From positions 1-38,536 of the forward strand of contig JAQWUC010000012.1 of assembly GCA_029242355.1 (NCBI GenBank): DNA of 38,536 bases, written 5' to 3'. The stretch is from Paracoccaceae bacterium. Its GTDB lineage: Bacteria; Pseudomonadota; Alphaproteobacteria; Rhodobacterales; Rhodobacteraceae. A program made the position numbers and the translations under genes. Positions 33,107 through 38,536 of the stretch are shown here, piece by piece. The notes beneath the pieces were generated by a model that saw nothing but the letters and a program-made list of their open reading frames with translations, searched no databases and was not told the origin of the DNA. How positions within the stretch are numbered: the stretch's first letter is position 1; every line of letters begins with the position of its first letter.

Positions 33107-34798
33107 TTAAAGGATTTCGAATTTTGTTACGTCAATCATACCTCGGTCCGTAATCTTTAGAGCTGGTATAACTGGTAGAGCTAGAAACGAAAGTTGTAAG
33201 AATGGCTCTTCTAAAGAAACACCAAGATTATGGGCCTCCTTTCTAAGTAATCGAAGGTCATTTTCAACTTTTTCATAAGATTGGGGACTCATCAAACCCG
33301 CTAGGGGTAAAGGCAACTCTCCAAGTATTATACCACGATTAGCAATTGCGAATCCCCCTTCAATCTCACCTAATCGATTTACTGCCACAGCGATATCTTC
33401 ATAATTAGTTCCAACAACTATAATATTATGGTGATCATGGGCAACGGTAGAAGCAATAGCACCAGATTTTAATCCAAATCCTTTAACAAAACCTGTTGAA
33501 ATATTGCCGTTTACTCCATGTCGTTCAATTACAGAAATTCTAATTAAATCACGTTCAATGTCAGGTACTTTATCTCCATTTTTGATCGAAATAGTTTCGA
33601 TTAAATGCTTAGTTATGATTTTACCTTCTATAATACCAATAACATCAGTTTTTTCTTGATTATCTGTTGCACGAAAATCAGTCGGTAAAACATGTGGTGC
33701 CATCACAGAAAACCTTCCGACATCGGCGATGTCTTCTCGGCTATGAAAAGCCTCTTCATCCACAAGTTTACCTGCGCAAAATACTTTTTGTGCTTTACAA
33801 TTTTCGAGTGAATCAATTACCACAATATCGGCACGTTTTCCCGGTGCAATCAGGCCTCGATTAGTAAGACCAAAAGCTTGTGCGGCAGACAAAGATGCCG
33901 ATCGATAAGCTGCTAATGGTGATACGCCGAGACTTATTAATGTCCTGATCATATAATCCAAATGCCCATACTCCGCAATATCAAGTGGGTTTCTATCGTC
34001 AGTACACAAACAAATATATGGTGAAGTATTTTCATTAAGGATAACTGAAAGAGCCTTCAAATCTTTACTAACGGATCCTTCTCGAATTAAAATTCGTAAC
34101 CCTTTTTTGATTTTTTCAAGCGCTTCTTGCGGATCCGTAGACTCATGATCAGTGCTAATTCCAGAAGAAATATAAGCATTAAGTTCCTTTCCGGAAACCC
34201 TAGGGGCATGACCGTCAATGTGTTTACCGTCATACAACCATAGCTTTTCTAACACGTCGAGTTCTCTAAGGATCACACCCGGATAATTCATCATTTCCGC
34301 TAAACCTAAAGAACTTTTGTGAGACATTAACGTCGAGATATCCTGAGCGCTGATTTTAGCACCTGAGGTTTCCATCGTAGTTGATGGAACACATGATGGA
34401 ATCTGAACTTTAATATCCATCAAAGTGCATTCGCTTGCTCGTTGAAAATATTTGATGCCATCAATTCCAATTACATTAGCAATTTCGTGCGGATCGCATA
34501 TCGCAGTAGTAACGCCCCTAGGCGTCACGCAGCGATCAAATTCCAACGGTGTTAGCATAGAACTCTCAATATGTAGATGAGTATCAATAAACCCTGGGAC
34601 AACTATGCTACCGTTCAAATCAATCGTGACTTTTCCATCATAGTCATCATACGTACCAACTATTGTGTCACCATTGATTGCAATATCCCCTGCGGTCAGA
34701 TCACCAGTTATGAGATTAAATATTATACCACCCTTGAGTACTAAATCAGCCTTTTGATCACCTAAACCTTTAGAAATTCGATCTTCTAATTCTTTCAT
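33107..34798 (-). CDS. ade: Adenine deaminase
   Basis: A 563-residue amidohydrolase-superfamily adenine deaminase, full length. [17 protein letters not shown] carries the metal-binding His74 and His76 and the Glu78 typical of Ade; [39 protein letters not shown] and [19 protein letters not shown] supply the remaining metal and catalytic residues; the C-terminal [31 protein letters not shown] block is Ade-specific. It converts adenine to hypoxanthine plus ammonia for purine salvage or nitrogen supply. Convergent with the DmdA-like gene (63 bases between stops). Weak ribosome site. Confidence 0.92.
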   Translation of the reverse strand: MKELEDRISKGLGDQKADLVLKGGIIFNLITGDLTAGDIAINGDTIVGTYDDYDGKVTIDLNGSIVVPGFIDTHLHIESSMLTPLEFDRCVTPRGVTTAICDPHEIANVIGIDGIKYFQRASECTLMDIKVQIPSCVPSTTMETSGAKISAQDISTLMSHKSSLGLAEMMNYPGVILRELDVLEKLWLYDGKHIDGHAPRVSGKELNAYISSGISTDHESTDPQEALEKIKKGLRILIREGSVSKDLKALSVILNENTSPYICLCTDDRNPLDIAEYGHLDYMIRTLISLGVSPLAAYRSASLSAAQAFGLTNRGLIAPGKRADIVVIDSLENCKAQKVFCAGKLVDEEAFHSREDIADVGRFSVMAPHVLPTDFRATDNQEKTDVIGIIEGKIITKHLIETISIKNGDKVPDIERDLIRISVIERHGVNGNISTGFVKGFGLKSGAIASTVAHDHHNIIVVGTNYEDIAVAVNRLGEIEGGFAIANRGIILGELPLPLAGLMSPQSYEKVENDLRLLRKEAHNLGVSLEEPFLQLSFLALPVIPALKITDRGMIDVTKFEIL

Positions 34799-34834
34799 AT
34801 CAGTAATTTACTCGGTTAATGATTCAAACACATT

Positions 34835-35164
34835 CTAAGAGGTTTTTCCTATGATTGTTAAAGATTCAAACACTACGATTGCTCGTTCAAAAAGTTTCCT
34901 AAAGCGAATGATAAAACTGATTATGTCATGAATAGCTAATTTAACGTCGAACAAATTATACTCTTTATAAAGTGGTTCATAGGTTCGAAGAATGTCGCGA
35001 GAATCTATCTTTAATTTATCAAAAATATTGGTTAATTGATCTCTACAAAAATTGTAGTTTAAATAACAAATTATTTTTGCCTCTACTCCTCCGTCACGAA
35101 CTAATTCTATCGCAGGGTGTGATTTTAAATAGGGTCGACTATGGTCAATTATTAGTTCAGTCAT
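34835..35164 (-). CDS. Hypothetical protein (109 aa)
   Basis: A soluble, mixed-charge protein of 109 residues starting MTELIIDHSRPYLKSHPAIELVRDGG, with a helical C-terminal half (LAIHDIISFIIRFRKLFERAIVVFE). Not recognised. GAGGT lies nine bases before the ATG, which supports translation, and directly upstream are two tandem 21-base repeats. It precedes ade by 36 bases on the same strand and is probably co-transcribed with it. Confidence 0.6.
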   Translation of the reverse strand: MTELIIDHSRPYLKSHPAIELVRDGGVEAKIICYLNYNFCRDQLTNIFDKLKIDSRDILRTYEPLYKEYNLFDVKLAIHDIISFIIRFRKLFERAIVVFESLTIIGKTS

Positions 35165-35179
35165 ACATTCAATACCTCG

Positions 35180-35223
35180 TTTAACTTAAATAACATATTT
35201 CTTTTAACTTAAATAACATATTT
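35180..35223 (-). repeat. Tandem 21-bp repeat upstream of the 109-aa gene
   Basis: TTTAACTTAAATAACATATTT at 35180-35200 and 35203-35223, exact, period 23. It lies in the leader or promoter just before the GAGGT ribosome site, so is a possible pair of regulator sites. Confidence 0.75.
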
Positions 35224-35577
35224 TTTATAGTCAGGGGATATACCACTTAGGCGCTAAAAGTTGTAAACATGTGAATTTACAAATTTCAACAAATAAAACC
35301 ATTCTAAGCCACAACAGTTCTTCATACTGTACCAATTATCTCAGATCAAACTTAGTCGACCATACTTTATTTAAAATAAAATAGCTAAAGTTCAAACCCT
35401 AGAAAAAATAAAACACAAAAAAACAAAGGTAATTTAGGAAAAAAACACACTCAGTCGCATATTATTAACGGGTACTGACGAGCCGTTTAAAGATCATAAA
35501 AATCGATTCCAGTTTTATATTTAATCAACATTATTAACCAAAGTTGATTATTAAATAACCCGTAGTTAGGATAGAAG
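35224..35577. other. Intergenic, nothing recognised
   Basis: About 350 AT-rich bases between the 109-aa gene and the MORN protein gene. No ORF or convincing structure. Confidence 0.5.
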
Positions 35578-36225
35578 CTACTCTACGACTTGTCCATTAT
35601 CATAAAGCCTAGTTTCTAATAAAGCTCCTTGTTCATCGTAACATGACCATACACCATGTGGATGACCTTTTAGAAAATCAACTGTCTCTTCAATGGACCC
35701 ATTTGTATAGTAAGTTACCTGAGGACCATTTTGCTCTCCTGATTCATACTCTCGGGTAGCCTCAAGTGTACCATTTTCATAAAACTTAGAATAGCTTCCA
35801 TGAAGTAGTCCTTCCTGATAGAACGTCTCAGTTGCTAACTTACCATTTTCGTGAAAGCACTGTGATTTACCATTTTCCTTGTCTTTGATAAAAGTAACTT
35901 TAAAAAACACCTGACCGCTAGCATAATATCGCACCCAGTCTCCATCATGATAACCTGCCTTATTAGTTCCTTTTGCTTCTAACTGTCCATTCTCAAAATA
36001 ACTTTCAAATATTCCATCTTCTTTACCAGCAATGTGATTTATTTTGTGCTCAATCGCACCAGATTCGAAATAAGACATATATAATCCATGAAGCTTGCCA
36101 CCTTTTTGTGTCCAGCGTTCTTTCAATTTTCCAGACTCATAAAAAGTTTCACAAACCTCTCTATTTTGAGTTTTATCAAAAAATTTATTCTCTTCAGATG
36201 AGTCCAATTGTACATTTATATTCAT
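35578..36225 (-). CDS. MORN-repeat protein (YwqK-like)
   Basis: A 215-residue protein consisting almost wholly of MORN_2 repeats of about 22-23 residues: GKLKERWTQKGGKLHGLYM, GAIEHKINHIAGKEDGIFES, GQLEAKGTNKAGYHDGDWVRY, GKLATETFYQEGLLHGSYSK, GTLEATREYESGEQNGPQ, GSIEETVDFLKGHPHGVWS. YwqK-type proteins are annotated as antitoxins in some toxin-antitoxin systems, but many are not. No membrane anchor or signal peptide. Ribosome site GAGGA close to the ATG is strong. The short acidic gene 100 bases upstream on the same strand may be an operon partner. Confidence 0.85.
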   Translation of the reverse strand: MNINVQLDSSEENKFFDKTQNREVCETFYESGKLKERWTQKGGKLHGLYMSYFESGAIEHKINHIAGKEDGIFESYFENGQLEAKGTNKAGYHDGDWVRYYASGQVFFKVTFIKDKENGKSQCFHENGKLATETFYQEGLLHGSYSKFYENGTLEATREYESGEQNGPQVTYYTNGSIEETVDFLKGHPHGVWSCYDEQGALLETRLYDNGQVVE

Positions 36226-36322
36226 TTTATCCTCAAAGCTTTGTTGGTGCGATGCTGTCTTGTTTGCAAGTAGTGTGCCGAAAACTGTTTAAATTAAAAA
36301 AATTCAACGGCGCATTAAGCAT

Positions 36323-36514
36323 CTAGTAAAAGGCATTGACTAACTCTGTATGAGCTGTTTCTAGTGTCAAAAGCAATTCATCCATGAAATCTTCTGATAG
36401 AGATGTTTCATCTAACTTATTACTAAACATAAAGTTTTTACTAATATTTTCCATGATCTCTTCTATACCCTCAATCAACAATTCTGCTACATCTTCACTT
36501 TTTCTACTCGTCAT
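36323..36514 (-). CDS. Small acidic protein (about 63 aa)
   Basis: Starting at MTSRKSEDVAELL, a wholly helical, acidic protein with heptad-like hydrophobics (LLIEGIEEIMENI, LLLTLETAHTEL). The frame is open nine codons further upstream, but GGAG six bases before ATG 36514 fixes this start. Not recognised. Same strand as the MORN gene, about 100 bases upstream of it. Confidence 0.6.
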   Translation of the reverse strand: MTSRKSEDVAELLIEGIEEIMENISKNFMFSNKLDETSLSEDFMDELLLTLETAHTELVNAFY

Positions 36515-36705
36515 ATGTTCTCCAAACCAGATTTCCAACATTCAATAATTTTGACAAATACTCTTGCGTCATTTTTAAAACGACAGTCTTTAACCGTTTA
36601 TTAGAAATTTTTTATTTTTATTATTACAAAGCCGACAATGACTTTCATTTTTCCAATCTGTCATGTAAAATATCATGTGAGTAGAACTTGTTATTAGGAT
36701 TAACC

Positions 36706-37890
36706 ATGAAAGCAACAATCGGAAACAAATCTAGTAGATCCAGAAAACTTGTTTTTATTTTCACATTTGGATTTATGCTTTTTGTTAACTCTGTAGCTCA
36801 AAGTTTCGAGAGTGTTGCCAAATCTGCTTTGGTAGTAGACAATCTAAGTGGAATGATTCTCTTAGAAAAGAATATAACTAAAAGAATTCCTCCAGCATCC
36901 ATGTCTAAATTAATGACACTCTATATGGTCTTTGATGCTATTAGAGATGAACGCATCCTTCTGACTGATATAATTAGAGTATCCAAGAATGCTTCCCAAA
37001 AAGGCGGTTCAAAAATGTTCTTAAATGAAGGACAAAAGGTTAGCATCGAAAATATCATAAGAGGTATTATTATTCATTCAGGAAACGACGCCTGTATTGC
37101 GATTGCAGAAGCACTTTCAGGTACTGAAAATGAATTTGCAAAAGATATGAATAAAATGGCAAAGAATTTAGGACTCATTAATTCTTCATTCACAAACTCA
37201 ACTGGTTGGCCAGATAAAGATCATTACATGTCAGCGGTTGATCTCATAAATATAGCTTCACGAATCAGAACAGAATTCCCTTTTTATTATAAATATTTTT
37301 CTGAAAAAAACTTCACCTGGAATAACATAAAACAAGAAAACAGAAACCCTTTGCTCCAAAAAGGACTAGGGGCCGACGGTTTTAAAACAGGTCACACAGA
37401 AGAAGCAGGCTACGGTTTGGTCGGGTCAGCAAAAAGAGGAAATAGACGAGTAACTTTTGTTATTTCTGGTCTCAAAACAAATAATGAAAGAACGGTAGAG
37501 GCCGAAAAAATTTTAAACTGGGCTTATCGAGACTTTAAGGCCAAACGTATAGTTAAGAAAAATCAAATAATTGGCCGAGTGCCAGTGTGGCTTGGCGAAA
37601 AAAAAGATATTGCAGTAGTTTCAAAGGAAGACATATTTGTAACACTACCAATATCACAGACTTCTACAATAAAAACCATTATTTCTTACCGCCAACCTAT
37701 GGAAGCACCATTCGATGTAGGACAGAAAACTCCCGCTAAATTAAAAATAGTTTATACAGAAGACTCAAAAAATATCTCAAAGGAGTATAATCTATTTGCC
37801 AGTGAAAGTTCTCAAACGGGAAATTTTCTTACACGAATATATGCAACGATAATAATTTTTAAAAATCATATAACGCGTTTAGTTCAATAA
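36706..37890 (+). CDS. dacC: D-alanyl-D-alanine carboxypeptidase (PBP5/6-type, DacC-like)
   Basis: A 394-residue low-molecular-weight penicillin-binding protein. A basic start and LVFIFTFGFMLFVNSVAQSF form a signal peptide. The S11 motifs are all present: SMSK (Ser65 nucleophile, Lys68), SGN (125-127, IIHSGNDAC) and KTG (227-229, GFKTGHTEEAG). A C-terminal beta domain and a final hydrophobic/amphipathic stretch (IYATIIIFKNHITRLVQ) suggest membrane attachment. It trims D-Ala from peptidoglycan pentapeptides in the periplasm. ATG 36706 has AGGA about eight bases upstream. Followed after one base by tmk, an arrangement conserved in alphaproteobacteria. Confidence 0.92.
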   Translation: MKATIGNKSSRSRKLVFIFTFGFMLFVNSVAQSFESVAKSALVVDNLSGMILLEKNITKRIPPASMSKLMTLYMVFDAIRDERILLTDIIRVSKNASQKGGSKMFLNEGQKVSIENIIRGIIIHSGNDACIAIAEALSGTENEFAKDMNKMAKNLGLINSSFTNSTGWPDKDHYMSAVDLINIASRIRTEFPFYYKYFSEKNFTWNNIKQENRNPLLQKGLGADGFKTGHTEEAGYGLVGSAKRGNRRVTFVISGLKTNNERTVEAEKILNWAYRDFKAKRIVKKNQIIGRVPVWLGEKKDIAVVSKEDIFVTLPISQTSTIKTIISYRQPMEAPFDVGQKTPAKLKIVYTEDSKNISKEYNLFASESSQTGNFLTRIYATIIIFKNHITRLVQ

Positions 37891-37891
37891 A

Positions 37892-38515
37892 ATGGTGGGA
37901 AAGTTAATTACATTTGAAGGTATCGATGGGTGTGGCAAATCAACCCAAGCCCGCTTGCTTTACGATAATTTAAAAAGAATTTCGACTAAATGTATACTGA
38001 CACGTGAGCCGGGGGGCTCAAAAGGCGCAGAAGAAATCAGAAAACTTCTAGTTACAGGAACTAGTAATCGTTGGTCAGCAGAGACTGAGATTTTATTATT
38101 TACAGCAGCTAGGCGTGATCACCTTGAGAGGACAATTAGTCCAGGGCTGCGCGATGATAAAATAGTAATTTCAGATCGGTTTTTTGATAGTACAAAAATT
38201 TATCAGGGAGCTGCTCGATCAGATCTCGTTGAATTAGCAGAAACACTCCACCATTTAACAATCAAACTTATACCCAACCTAACATTTGTAATAGATATGG
38301 AACCAAAACGCGCTTTAAAGCGTGGACTAGATCGGTTTTCGGGTGAGGATAGGTTTGAAGAGTTTGGACTTAATTTCCAAAAGAAACTTAGAGCAGGTTT
38401 TATCGAGTTAACGAAAAAAGAAAATAAACGTTGTCATCTAATTAATGGAGATAATGACCCACAAAAAATATCTAAAGAAATATTTCAAATATATTCAGAT
38501 CACTCTAATGGATAA
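37892..38515 (+). CDS. tmk: Thymidylate kinase
   Basis: A 207-residue dTMP kinase. FEGIDGCGKST (P-loop, Lys16), REPGGS (about 39-43), the DRF of ISDRFFDST (Asp95, Arg96, normally DRY) and the LID-type RGLDRFSGEDRFE follow family order. It phosphorylates dTMP to dTDP for DNA synthesis in the cytoplasm. It starts one base after the dacC stop codon and its stop overlaps the next ATG, so it belongs to an operon. Confidence 0.94.
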   Translation: MVGKLITFEGIDGCGKSTQARLLYDNLKRISTKCILTREPGGSKGAEEIRKLLVTGTSNRWSAETEILLFTAARRDHLERTISPGLRDDKIVISDRFFDSTKIYQGAARSDLVELAETLHHLTIKLIPNLTFVIDMEPKRALKRGLDRFSGEDRFEEFGLNFQKKLRAGFIELTKKENKRCHLINGDNDPQKISKEIFQIYSDHSNG

Positions 38516-38536
38516 GATATTAACCACATTAGAATC
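38508..38536 (+). CDS. holB: Start of next gene, probably DNA polymerase III delta' subunit (partial)
   Basis: ATG at 38508 overlaps the tmk stop by eight bases and reads MDKILTTLE to the window edge. HolB follows tmk in many alphaproteobacteria, so the call rests on gene order, not on the nine visible residues. Confidence 0.4.

Overview
The window looks like chromosome of an AT-rich (roughly one third G+C, judged by eye), probably marine, alphaproteobacterium. Supporting clues are an N-methylglutamate synthase set (methylamine use), a DmdA-like DMSP demethylase homologue, the dacC-tmk-holB gene order common in Rhodobacterales-like genomes, a TPR/2OG-oxygenase protein of a type frequent in marine alphaproteobacteria, and many small transporters and hypothetical genes on alternating strands. 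The species cannot be named from this window alone.

Layout. 1-2.1 kb is a gene-poor accessory islet: a truncated IS6-like transposase fragment, tRNA-Arg(TCG), a candidate structured RNA and a membrane methyltransferase, closed by a 17-bp copy of the tRNA 3' end. 2.1-6.4 kb holds mgsCBA on the minus strand and a divergent MFS exporter, with a 17-bp palindrome between them. 6.5-10.6 kb holds small membrane/secreted/coiled-coil hypotheticals and an MMPL-type RND exporter. 10.65-11.3 kb is a structure-rich intergenic region with a convincing minus-strand small RNA carrying a CCUCCCU loop. 11.3-14.3 kb: aminotransferase, a decayed small gene, cupin, thioesterase and an unannotated 59-aa coiled-coil protein. 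14.7-18.2 kb: tRNA-Ser(TGA), a TPR/2OG-oxygenase gene bracketed by near-identical direct repeats, an SRAP DNA-repair gene and a third diverged repeat copy.

18.2-19.9 kb is a two-gene sugar operon (transaldolase-like aldolase and PfkB kinase) with visibly higher G+C than its surroundings. 20-23.1 kb: a Sel1-repeat protein with a broken start and a large radical SAM protein. 23.5-26.4 kb: EthD-like protein, a BLUF blue-light sensor followed closely by a NYN-domain nuclease, DUF2721 and TauE/SafE proteins. 26.8-31.7 kb: two EamA transporters, an NAD-binding/SAF-domain oxidoreductase interrupted by one in-frame amber codon, an iron-type alcohol dehydrogenase and a 55-aa zinc ribbon. 32-36.5 kb: DmdA-like protein, adenine deaminase, and three poorly known genes including a YwqK-like MORN protein. 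The window ends in the conserved dacC-tmk-holB block.

No single large undescribed operon stands out. The most rewarding loci are the 10.65-11.3 kb RNA region, the amber-interrupted oxidoreductase, the repeat-bracketed TPR/oxygenase gene, the tRNA-Arg islet and the BLUF-NYN pair.
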